Assembly (NCBI RefSeq): GCF_001514195.1
Contig: NZ_KQ948740.1
Coordinates: 1-64,000, forward strand
DNA: 64,000 nt
Source of the DNA: Streptomyces griseorubiginosus
GTDB lineage: Bacteria; Actinomycetota; Actinomycetes; Streptomycetales; Streptomycetaceae
Direction: 5' to 3'
This document shows, one piece after another, positions 21,401 to 29,512 of this stretch. The position numbers and the translations under genes are program-made. Numbering within the stretch: position 1 is the stretch's first letter; each line of letters starts with the position of its first letter. A model generated the notes under the pieces. The model was given only the letters and a program-made list of their open reading frames with translations. It was not told where the DNA came from and searched no databases.

Positions 21401-23860
21401 GTGAGTGATCTCCGTCAGCCGCCCGACCCGCAGAGCGCCGCCGTGGGCGAACAGCCCGCGCTCCAGGACGGTAAGCCGTCCGGGGCGAAGCTCCGCGAGG
21501 AGGCGTCCCCCGTCGGCAGGTTGGCGGCGACCGTGGCCCGGCTGCGTGAGGAGGTGCGGGCGGCGCAGGCCGAGGCGGACGGGCGGGCCCTGATCGAACT
21601 GGCCAAGGGCATCCTGGTCGAACGCCTCGGCTGTGGTCCGGTGCAGGCCTCGCGCCAGCTCACCGAGCTCGCCGAGCAGGCGGGGGTGACCCCGCTGGAG
21701 TTCGCCGTCGAGGTGATCAACCAGGCCTCGCGCGACCGGCTCTCGGAGGTCACCAGCGCCTTCCTCGCCGCCACCGCCGCCGCCGACCCGGCCGACGGGG
21801 GCACCGGCGACGACCCGGCCGACGCGCACTCCTCCGCCGTACGGCTGCGAGCAGCCGAGAGCGGGGTGCTGGCCGCGCAGGACACCCAGGCCGTCGCCGA
21901 CTCCCTGCTGGAGCACGCACTGACCCCGCTGGGCGCCGAAGCGGTGGCCATCTGGTCGCTGGGCGCGGACGGTTCGCTCACCCTGGCGGGCAGCGCCGGG
22001 TTCGCACCGGCCGAGGCCGGACGCTGGCGGCATGTGCCGCCGGGCGTGACGACCGTGGCACGGCGCGGGCTCACCGAGCGCACGGGGCAGTGGATCCGCA
22101 GCCTGTCCGAGACCGGACTGCCGTCCATCGGGCAGCACCACCACGGCGACGGCGGGCGGGTCGCCGTACCGGCCGAGGCGGGCGGGCGCATCCACGGGGT
22201 GCTGGAGATCGTCTGGCCGGCACCGCTGGAGTCGCCTCTGCCGGCGATCGTCCGGCAGGTCGAGGCGCTGGCCGAGCTGTGTGCGCACACGCTGGAGACG
22301 TACGCGCTGCACCGCCCGGACGGCGCCGCCGGCCCGCGGCTGCTGCCGGACGTCACCGAGCTGATGGACCTGGCCGACGGGCTGCACGACCCGGCGCTGG
22401 TGCTGGTGCCGCACCTGGGGCCCGACGGGCGCCTCGTGGACTTCCGCATCCACCACGTCAACAGCCGCTTCCTCGACCCGGCCGGGCGCCCGCGCGGTGT
22501 GGTGAGCGGCGCGCTGCTCCTCGAGGCCTATCCGATGGCCGCGGGGCAGAGCGAGCTGTTCGAGCGGGTGGAGCGCGTCTACGCCACCGGTGAGCCGTTC
22601 CGCGCCCACCGGATGCGGCTGACCGCGCTGGTGGACGACGTGCAGCTGGCGGCGGTCGCCGACATCAACGTCAGCCGGCACGGCGGCAGCGTCCTGCTGA
22701 TCTGGCGCATCGAGGACGAGACGGCCCGCCTGGCGAGCCTGCTCCAGCACGCCCAGCGCCTGGGCCGCATCGGCGGGTTCGAGGAGAACCTGCTCACCGG
22801 CGAGATCACCTGGAACGGCCAGCTCTTCCACCTCTACGGCAAGCCCGCCTCCGAGACGCCCGTGCCGCTGGAGGACCTGCCCGCCCACGCCCACCCCGAC
22901 GACGCCATCGCCATCGGCCGGTTCCTGCGCACCCTGCTCCACCAGCGCCGCCCCGCGTCCACCGCGTTCCGCCTGCAGCGCCCCGACGGGGTCACCCGGC
23001 ACATCCGGGTCGTGGCGGAACCGGTCCTCGACTCGTCGGGACAGCTGTACGTCGTACGCGGCGCCTACCAGGACATCTCCGCCCACCACTGGACCGAGGT
23101 CGCGCTCGCCGCCACGCGTGACCAGCTCGCCCACACCGAGCAGGAGGCCAGCGAACGCAACCGGCTCACCCTCCAGTTGCAGCACGCCATCATGCCCCCG
23201 GAGCAGGCGCCGCTGGCGGTTCCGGGGCTGGACCTGGCGGTGCGCTACCGGCCCGCCGAGACCCAGCACCTGGTCGGCGGTGACTGGTACGACGCGGTCG
23301 TGCTGCCGTCCCGGCTGGTGCTGCTGTGCGTGGGGGACGTCGCCGGGCACGGCATAGAGGCGGCCACCAGCATGGTCGTCCTGCGCAACGCGCTGCGCGG
23401 ACTGGCCGTGACCGGTGCCGGGCCCGGTCAGCTGCTGTCCTGGCTCAACATGGTGGCCCACCATCTGACCGGTGCGGTGACCGCGACGGCGGTCTGCGGC
23501 CTGTACGACCCCGAGAACCACACCCTGCGCTGGGCGCGGGCCGGACATCTGCCGCCGGTCCTGGTGCGCGGCTCGGACGCGGCGCCGCTGCCGCTGGTCA
23601 AGGGGCTGCTGCTGGGTGCCGTACCGGAGGCGGTGTACGAGGAGCACGAGGTGCAGCTCGCCGTCGACGACACGCTGCTGATGTACACGGACGGTCTGAT
23701 CGAACGCCGGGACCGGTCCGTCGAGGAGTCCCTCGCGCAGTTCCTGACGGTCGCGCGGGCGGTCCCGCCGACGCTGGACCAGCAGCTGGACCGTCTGCTC
23801 ACGCACAGCAGGTCCGACACGGACGACGACACCTGCATCGTGGGCATCCGCGTGGCCTGA
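21401..23860 (+). CDS. ANTAR-GAF-PAS-SpoIIE protein phosphatase
   Basis: The 819-residue protein begins with an ANTAR-like RNA-binding helix bundle (residues about 60-120: ALIELAKGILVERLGCGPVQ, ASRQLTELAEQAG). A GAF domain (about 150-300) and two PAS regions follow; the second runs GRIGGFEENLLTGEITWNGQ. The C-terminal SpoIIE/PP2C domain keeps the metal-binding acidic residues GGDWYD, GDVAGHG, YTDGLIE and DDDTC. It should dephosphorylate a STAS antagonist, with 16434 the obvious candidate. GTG 21401 lies 59 bp after the hybrid kinase stop, probably in one transcript. Joining ANTAR to a phosphatase is unusual; ANTAR normally sits C-terminal on receivers and acts as an antiterminator. Confidence 0.85.
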   Translation: MSDLRQPPDPQSAAVGEQPALQDGKPSGAKLREEASPVGRLAATVARLREEVRAAQAEADGRALIELAKGILVERLGCGPVQASRQLTELAEQAGVTPLEFAVEVINQASRDRLSEVTSAFLAATAAADPADGGTGDDPADAHSSAVRLRAAESGVLAAQDTQAVADSLLEHALTPLGAEAVAIWSLGADGSLTLAGSAGFAPAEAGRWRHVPPGVTTVARRGLTERTGQWIRSLSETGLPSIGQHHHGDGGRVAVPAEAGGRIHGVLEIVWPAPLESPLPAIVRQVEALAELCAHTLETYALHRPDGAAGPRLLPDVTELMDLADGLHDPALVLVPHLGPDGRLVDFRIHHVNSRFLDPAGRPRGVVSGALLLEAYPMAAGQSELFERVERVYATGEPFRAHRMRLTALVDDVQLAAVADINVSRHGGSVLLIWRIEDETARLASLLQHAQRLGRIGGFEENLLTGEITWNGQLFHLYGKPASETPVPLEDLPAHAHPDDAIAIGRFLRTLLHQRRPASTAFRLQRPDGVTRHIRVVAEPVLDSSGQLYVVRGAYQDISAHHWTEVALAATRDQLAHTEQEASERNRLTLQLQHAIMPPEQAPLAVPGLDLAVRYRPAETQHLVGGDWYDAVVLPSRLVLLCVGDVAGHGIEAATSMVVLRNALRGLAVTGAGPGQLLSWLNMVAHHLTGAVTATAVCGLYDPENHTLRWARAGHLPPVLVRGSDAAPLPLVKGLLLGAVPEAVYEEHEVQLAVDDTLLMYTDGLIERRDRSVEESLAQFLTVARAVPPTLDQQLDRLLTHSRSDTDDDTCIVGIRVA

Positions 23861-23876
23861 GGCACGGCCGTGACCC

Positions 23877-23921
23877 GGGGGTTGTGTCCGCGGGGCTTGT
23901 GTCCACGGGGCTTGTGTCTGC
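23877..23921 (+). repeat. Three tandem 15-bp repeats upstream of recQ
   Basis: Three units of about GGGGCTTGTGTCCRC follow one another at 15-bp spacing (23877, 23892, 23907), the last slightly diverged. They lie in the 150-bp gap between the phosphatase stop and the recQ ribosome site. Confidence 0.75.
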
Positions 23922-24010
23922 CCATACGGGGAACGCGGTTGCTCCGACGACCGGGGAGACGCCAGGGGCTAGACACCCGCCCCTGGTCCCAGGCCGTGGA
24001 GGGAGCCGAT

Positions 24011-25699
24011 ATGCCCGACAGAAGCGTCCGGGAGCGGTTGACGCGGACCGCTGCCGAGGTGTTCGGCTGGAGCGCGTTGCGGCCGGGGCAGCTGTCCGCG
24101 ATGGAAGCGGTCGTGCGGAGGCGGGACACGCTGGCCGTCATGCCGACCGGCGCCGGGAAGTCGGCCGTGTACCAGGTGGCAGGGTTGCTGCTGCCGGGGC
24201 CCACGGTGGTGGTCTCCCCCCTCATCGCCCTGCAACGGGACCAGATCGCCGGCCTGCTGAGTCACGACGCCGCCCCGGAGGCCGTCGCGGTCAATTCCTC
24301 CCAGGCGGCCGGAGAGGTCGAGGCCGCCTGGGACGCGGTCCGCGACGGCGACGCCGAGTTCCTGTTCCTCTCCCCCGAGCAGCTCGCCAAGGACGAGGTG
24401 GTCGAGCTGCTGGCCGAGGTCGCGCCCTCGCTGTTCGTCGTCGACGAGGCCCAGTGCGTCGCCGCCTGGGGTCACGACTTCCGTCCCGACTACCTGCGCC
24501 TGGCCCAGGCGATCCAGCGGGTGGGCCGGCCCACCGTCCTCGCCCTGACCGCCACGGCCGCCCCACCGGTGCGCGAGGAGATCGTGGAGCGGCTCGACAT
24601 GCGGGAGCCCGCGCTGGTCGTGGCCGGTTTCGACCGGCCCAACATCGCGTTGGAGGTGCACCGCTTCCTGGACGACGCCGACAAACGCCGGGTGGTCGTC
24701 GAACGCGCCGCGACGGAGCCCAAGCCGGGCATCGTCTACACCGCCACCCGCCGGGACGCCGAGGCGTACGCGGACGATCTCGCCGAGCTGGGCCTGTCCG
24801 CGGCCCCCTACCACGCCGGGCTGACGGCCGATGAGCGCTCCCTGGCGCACGACGCCTTCCTGGCCGGTGAGATCGACGTCGTGGTGGCCACCTCCGCCTT
24901 CGGCATGGGCATCGACAAGGAGGACGTACGGTTCGTGCTGCACGCGTCCGTGCCCGGCTCGCTCGACGCCTACTACCAGGAGATCGGCCGAGCGGGCCGG
25001 GACGGAGAGCCTGCGGTCGCCGTGCTCCACTACCGGCCCGAGGACAGCGGCCTCCAACGCCTCTTCGCGACCCGCGCGCCGGACGAGGAGACGCTGGGCA
25101 CGGTGGCCGAGCAGCTCCATCAGCACGAGGGTCCCGTCGAGCCGGACGTCCTCGCGAAGGAGACGGGGCTCTCGCGCCGACGTGTCACGGCGGCGGTCAA
25201 TCTCCTGGAGCAGGCGGAGGCCGTGCGCACGGAGGACGACGGCCGGGTGCGCGCCGCCGACGGGACGACCGCCGAGGAAGCGGTCGGGCGCGCGGCGGAA
25301 GAGGCCCGGTCGCGCAGGAGGCTGGAGGAGTCGAGGCTGGCCATGATGCTGGGGTACGCCGAGACCACGGGCTGTCGCCGGCGCTTCCTGCTCGGCTACT
25401 TCGGTGAGCCGTACGACGGGCCGTGCGGAGCCTGCGACGTGTGCGCGACGGCTTCGGCGGGCGACACCGTCGTCGACGGAGTGGGAGACACGAACGAAGC
25501 CCCTCCTTCACCGGCGTCTGCCGACTCCTACCAGGCGGGCACCAGAGTGCAGCACGCGGAATGGGGAGAGGGCACGGTGATGAGCGAGGAGGGCGACCGC
25601 GTCACGGTGCTGTTCGAGTCCATGGGATACCGGACGCTGTCCCTGGCCGCGATCACCGAGAAGGGCCTTCTGACGGCATCACCCCACGATCCCGACTGA
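24011..25699 (+). CDS. recQ: RecQ-family ATP-dependent DNA helicase
   Basis: The 562-residue protein is an SF2 RecQ helicase. It has motif I MPTGAGKSAVYQ (Walker A near 45-52), motif II as DEAQCVAAWGHDFRPDY (DEAQ rather than DEAH), and motifs V/VI SAFGMGIDKEDVRFVLH and QEIGRAGRDG. A zinc-binding segment follows (CRRRFLLGYFGEPYDGPCGA then CDVC). There is no HRDC domain. Instead the C-terminus ends with a short beta domain, TRVQHAEWGEGTVMSEEGDR, like the DNA-tracking tail of UvrD-type helicases. ATG 24011 has GGAGGGAG upstream. It unwinds 3'-5' in recombination and replication restart. The gene is convergent with the decarboxylase at 25717. Confidence 0.9.
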   Translation: MPDRSVRERLTRTAAEVFGWSALRPGQLSAMEAVVRRRDTLAVMPTGAGKSAVYQVAGLLLPGPTVVVSPLIALQRDQIAGLLSHDAAPEAVAVNSSQAAGEVEAAWDAVRDGDAEFLFLSPEQLAKDEVVELLAEVAPSLFVVDEAQCVAAWGHDFRPDYLRLAQAIQRVGRPTVLALTATAAPPVREEIVERLDMREPALVVAGFDRPNIALEVHRFLDDADKRRVVVERAATEPKPGIVYTATRRDAEAYADDLAELGLSAAPYHAGLTADERSLAHDAFLAGEIDVVVATSAFGMGIDKEDVRFVLHASVPGSLDAYYQEIGRAGRDGEPAVAVLHYRPEDSGLQRLFATRAPDEETLGTVAEQLHQHEGPVEPDVLAKETGLSRRRVTAAVNLLEQAEAVRTEDDGRVRAADGTTAEEAVGRAAEEARSRRRLEESRLAMMLGYAETTGCRRRFLLGYFGEPYDGPCGACDVCATASAGDTVVDGVGDTNEAPPSPASADSYQAGTRVQHAEWGEGTVMSEEGDRVTVLFESMGYRTLSLAAITEKGLLTASPHDPD

Positions 25700-25716
25700 C
25701 GAACGGGGGCCCGGCC

Positions 25717-27180
25717 TCAGTGCCGTGCCACCACCCGCAGCGTCTCGACCGAGGGGTCGGCGGCGTCCGGGATCAGGACGCCGTGCTCGACTCCGCTGCG
25801 CAGGTAGTCGAGCACGGCGTCGGTGATGACCTCGCCGGGAGCGATCACCGGCACGCCGGGCGGATACGGGCTGATCATCTCCGCGGCGACACGGCCCGCC
25901 GCACGCTCTGCGGGAACGTGGTCGACCTCGGCGAAGAACGCCTCGCGCGGCAGCATGGCCTGCTCCAGTTCGAGGTCCGAGGGCTCGGGCAGGCGTACCG
26001 GCGGCCTGCGTTCGATGGACTCGGCTCCCTCCGTGAGCGCGCGCAGGGCGTCGACGAGCGTCTTCTCCGTCTCGTCGTCGTCGGCGTGGGTGATCGACGC
26101 GCTGATCCGGCAGGTGTCGGAGCCCCCGACGTCCACGTGCAGTTCGGCCCGCAGCCACTCGGCGGCCTGCATGCCGCTGATCCCGAGCTCGCGCACGTCG
26201 ATGACGATCTTCAGGGGGTCGAAGTCCGCGGCGAGTCCTTCCTCGACGATCTCCTGACCCATGGGCCGCAGGCCCGGCAAATCCATCGCCGCCTGCCGGA
26301 CGCGTTCCGCGCGGTGCAGGGCCGTCTCCAGCAGGTCGTGTCCGTGCTCGACCATCTGGCGGCGCCAGCCGTCCAGGGTCATGTAGATCAGCGACGACGC
26401 GCTGGTGGTGCCGAGCAGGTCCTCCCGCTGCTTGAGCGCCTCCGGCGAGACCCGGTCGTACTGGAGGTGGAAGACGGAGCTCTGCTCGATCGCCCCGCCC
26501 ATCTTGTGGACGCTGGTGACCACCAGGTCCGCCTCGGCGTCCATGCCCCAGACGGGCAGCCCGGGGTGGAACGGCAGATGGGCGCCCCAGGCCTCGTCGA
26601 GGATGAGGGGGACACCGAACTCGTGGCACACCCGGGCCACGCCCCGGACGTCGGCACAGGTCCCCCAGTCGGTGGGGGTGATGAGGAGCATGCCCTTGGC
26701 GTCCGGGTGCTCCTGGAGCATGCGGCGTACGTCGTCGGGCTCCGGCGGATGCGCGAGGTGCCGTTCCCGGTCGAACTTGGGGTGGACCCAGATGGGTTCG
26801 ACGCCGTTGACGACGACGCCCGAGATCACGGACTTGTGCGCGTTGCGCGACAGCAGCAGCTTCTCCCCCGGCCCGGCCACGGACAGCATCGCGGTCTTCA
26901 CGGACAGGGAGCTGCCGCAGGTGGAGAAGAACGCCTGCTCGGCGCCGACCGCGTCCGCCATCAGGTCCTGTGCCTGACCGAGCACACCCTGGGACTGCCG
27001 GCGGTCGTCGAGACCGTTGAGGGACAGGACGTCGGAACGGAACACGTCGATCCCCATGATCTCCGCCACCCGCGGGTCGACACCGCGGCCCTGCTTGTGG
27101 CCGGGCGGCCCGAAGACCACGTCTCCACGGCGCCGGAACTCCTCCAGCGCCTCCAGCACGGGCGCCCGCGAGTGGTCCAT
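25717..27180 (-). CDS. PLP-dependent Orn/Lys/Arg decarboxylase
   Basis: The 487-residue fold-type I enzyme belongs to the ornithine/lysine/arginine decarboxylase (SpeA/Cad-like) group. Visible features are the N-terminal PPGHKQGRG, DEAWGAH (Asp 195 binds the pyridine nitrogen) and SVHKMGGAIEQSS with Schiff-base Lys 226; a C-terminal YPPGVPVIAPGE segment closes the active site. It releases CO2 from a basic amino acid to give a diamine or agmatine; the exact substrate cannot be read from sequence. ATG 27180 follows GGGAGG. It lies 121 bp downstream of the S9 peptidase on the same strand and may belong to the ligase-amidotransferase-peptidase operon. Confidence 0.88.
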   Translation of the reverse strand: MDHSRAPVLEALEEFRRRGDVVFGPPGHKQGRGVDPRVAEIMGIDVFRSDVLSLNGLDDRRQSQGVLGQAQDLMADAVGAEQAFFSTCGSSLSVKTAMLSVAGPGEKLLLSRNAHKSVISGVVVNGVEPIWVHPKFDRERHLAHPPEPDDVRRMLQEHPDAKGMLLITPTDWGTCADVRGVARVCHEFGVPLILDEAWGAHLPFHPGLPVWGMDAEADLVVTSVHKMGGAIEQSSVFHLQYDRVSPEALKQREDLLGTTSASSLIYMTLDGWRRQMVEHGHDLLETALHRAERVRQAAMDLPGLRPMGQEIVEEGLAADFDPLKIVIDVRELGISGMQAAEWLRAELHVDVGGSDTCRISASITHADDDETEKTLVDALRALTEGAESIERRPPVRLPEPSDLELEQAMLPREAFFAEVDHVPAERAAGRVAAEMISPYPPGVPVIAPGEVITDAVLDYLRSGVEHGVLIPDAADPSVETLRVVARH

Positions 27181-27301
27181 GGTTCCTCCCAGGTCCGTAC
27201 GGCCCGGTCCAGGTGCCGAAGCCGGCCTTGCGACCCTTTCGGTCTGCACACCGGGTTGACAGACGGCCACCCGTCCAAACGCCCCGCAGGGCCCGCGCGG
27301 G

Positions 27302-29512
27302 TCAGAAGGGGCGCAGGTGGCGCTCCATCCAGTCCCCGGCGGCCCGGCGGAACAGGCGCCGGTTCTCCGCGCGCAGGAAGTCGTGCCCCTCGTCGCGCAG
27401 GACGAGGAGCTCGGCGGGGACCCCGCGCTCCCGGGCGGCCCGCACGAACTGCTCCGACTCCCCCGGCGGCACGTTGGTGTCGTGCTCCCCGTGCACGGCG
27501 AGCAGCGGGGCCCGCAGCGCGTCGATGCGGCTCATCGGCGACAGGGTGCGCAGCAGTTCGCGGTCGCGCTCGGGGTGGCCGTACTTGTGCGCCGCCGACT
27601 CCGCGATCCAGGGCTCGGTTCCGGCGAAGAAGGTCAGCAGGTCGGACATGCCGCAGACGGCGACACCGGTGCGGAAGAGCTCCGGGTGCCACACGAGGGA
27701 GGCGAAGGTCAGATAGCCGCCGTAGGAGCGCCCCATCACCGCCAGCCGGGTCGGGTCGGCGGGGCCGGCCGTGACGGCGTGCGCGGCGCAGTCCGCGACG
27801 TCGTCGAGCGCGGCGAAGCGGCCGGTGCCGAGGTCGGCGTCGACGAAGGACCGGCCGTGTCCGCCGGAGCCCCGGACGTCGGGGGCGAAGACGTCCAGTC
27901 CGCGTCCGAGGAGTTCGTGGTAGAGCGGGTCGAACACCGGGCGTTCCTGGTCCTCGGGGCCGCCATGGAGGTGGACCACGCAGGGCGCGGGCTCGTGCGA
28001 GGCGCGTCCCGGGGCGCGGTAGTACCAGCCGCCGAGCGGGAGGCCGTCCCGGGCGGTGAGGCGCGTGAGGACCGGGCGCACGGGCGGGCGGCCCGGCGGG
28101 ACGGTGTCCTCGTCCCGGGCGGACCACGGGGTGCGCAGCAGGGACACGCCCTCGTGGGCCCACCACACACCCGGGCGGCGCTGCGACCCGGACAGCGCGA
28201 GGAGCAGCCGTCCCGCCCCGGCCGCCGTGATCCGCGTGACGACCTCGTGGGGCAGCGGTACCGGCCGGGGCGGTCCGGTGGTGTCCGGGGCGCCGGGTCG
28301 GGCGGAGGTCTCGACGACGTCGAGTTCGCTGGCGCCCCGCACGTTCCAGGCGAGCACGGCGGTCCGGCCGTCGTGGGCCAGCGTCAGCAGGTCGAGGTCG
28401 CTGTCGGCGCGTTCGGCGACGACCCTCGTGCCGAGCGCCGTGCCGCCGGCGTCGAGCGCGACGGCGAACAGGGCCGCGTACTCGCGTCCGGCGTCGCTGC
28501 GCAGCCACAGGGTCCGTCCGTCGGGCGAGAACCGGCCGATCCACTGGTCTCCGTCGGCGACCGGAAGGGTGAAGGTGGTCGCGGTGTCGACGACGCGCCG
28601 GACGACCGCCTCCCGGCGCCCGCGCGGCCCCCGGCGCAGCAGCGCGAGTCGGCCGTCGGCGGTCAGGTCGCACACACGGAGGGTGGGCGCGTCCGGTTCC
28701 GTGGCGAGCAGGACGGGTGAGGCCAGGCCGTCGGGATCGATCAGGTAGGCGGACAGACCCGCACCGGTCCGGGCCGCCGGTGTGCCGCCGGGCCCCGGGG
28801 CATGGGCGGTGGTGCCGAGCAGGGTCGCCCTGCCGTCCCGGGCGGTCCAGTGGGCCGGTGCGGGGTCCGACGGCTGCCAGAGGCCGTCCCGCCGGGCGCG
28901 GGAGGCGGCGGGTGCGGCCAGGGTGACGGCGACGGCCGAGCCGTCGCGGGCCCAGCAGCCGAGGTAGGCCGAGGTGTCCGGGTCGGCACCGGCCAGCAGA
29001 CGGCGGCCGGTGCCGTCGGGCCGCACGCACAGCACACGTGAGTGCTCGCCGCCGCCGGGCGCGGTGGTGTACGCGATCCAGCGGCCGTCGGGCGACCAGG
29101 ACACCTCCTTCACCGGGTCCGGGGAGGAGTCGAGCAACCGGACGCCTTCTCCGTCCACGGGCCCGGCCCACAGCTGGGGGACGCCGCCCCGGTCGCAGAT
29201 GAAGGCCGCCTCGGTGCCGTCGGGATCGGCGGAGGGGTACCAGCAGCCGTGGGCGCGCAGCCGTGTCACGGCGTCCCGGGGGCCTTCCGCCTCGGGCAAC
29301 GGCACCGGGGCGGGGGCCGCGGCACGGTGGGTCTCCCGTGGCTCCGGTGGGGCGGGCTCCTGGGCCGGTAGGGGCGGGGTCCGGGTGTCGGACGCCCTGG
29401 GCGGAGTCAGGGGGTCGGACGCCCCGGGCGGAGTCAGGGGGTCGGACGCCCCGGGCGGAGTCCGGGTGTCGGACGCCTCGGGCGCCGTCCCGGTCGTGGC
29501 TTCCCCGGTCAC
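27302..29512 (-). CDS. S9-family (prolyl oligopeptidase-like) serine peptidase
   Basis: The product is about 736 residues with an N-terminal Pro/Thr-rich low-complexity stretch (four 9-residue repeats). A beta-propeller follows (WSPDGRWIAY and FSPDGRTLW blades), then an alpha/beta-hydrolase domain with nucleophile Ser in VMGRSYGGYLTF, Asp in VHGEHDTNVP and His in RDEGHDFL. It should cleave short peptides or peptide amides in the cytoplasm; there is no clear signal peptide. GTG 29512 is chosen because it overlaps the amidotransferase stop as GTGA, indicating coupling. Peptidases also accompany NAGGN-type amidotransferase loci in other bacteria, although those are M42 enzymes. Confidence 0.82.
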   Translation of the reverse strand: MTGEATTGTAPEASDTRTPPGASDPLTPPGASDPLTPPRASDTRTPPLPAQEPAPPEPRETHRAAAPAPVPLPEAEGPRDAVTRLRAHGCWYPSADPDGTEAAFICDRGGVPQLWAGPVDGEGVRLLDSSPDPVKEVSWSPDGRWIAYTTAPGGGEHSRVLCVRPDGTGRRLLAGADPDTSAYLGCWARDGSAVAVTLAAPAASRARRDGLWQPSDPAPAHWTARDGRATLLGTTAHAPGPGGTPAARTGAGLSAYLIDPDGLASPVLLATEPDAPTLRVCDLTADGRLALLRRGPRGRREAVVRRVVDTATTFTLPVADGDQWIGRFSPDGRTLWLRSDAGREYAALFAVALDAGGTALGTRVVAERADSDLDLLTLAHDGRTAVLAWNVRGASELDVVETSARPGAPDTTGPPRPVPLPHEVVTRITAAGAGRLLLALSGSQRRPGVWWAHEGVSLLRTPWSARDEDTVPPGRPPVRPVLTRLTARDGLPLGGWYYRAPGRASHEPAPCVVHLHGGPEDQERPVFDPLYHELLGRGLDVFAPDVRGSGGHGRSFVDADLGTGRFAALDDVADCAAHAVTAGPADPTRLAVMGRSYGGYLTFASLVWHPELFRTGVAVCGMSDLLTFFAGTEPWIAESAAHKYGHPERDRELLRTLSPMSRIDALRAPLLAVHGEHDTNVPPGESEQFVRAARERGVPAELLVLRDEGHDFLRAENRRLFRRAAGDWMERHLRPF
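29373..29480 (-). repeat. Four tandem 27-bp repeats within the S9 peptidase N-terminus
   Basis: Four 27-bp units encode ASDTRTPPG, ASDPLTPPG, ASDPLTPPR and ASDTRTPPL. The two middle units are identical in DNA except at their edge. The repeat number is likely to vary between strains. Confidence 0.85.
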
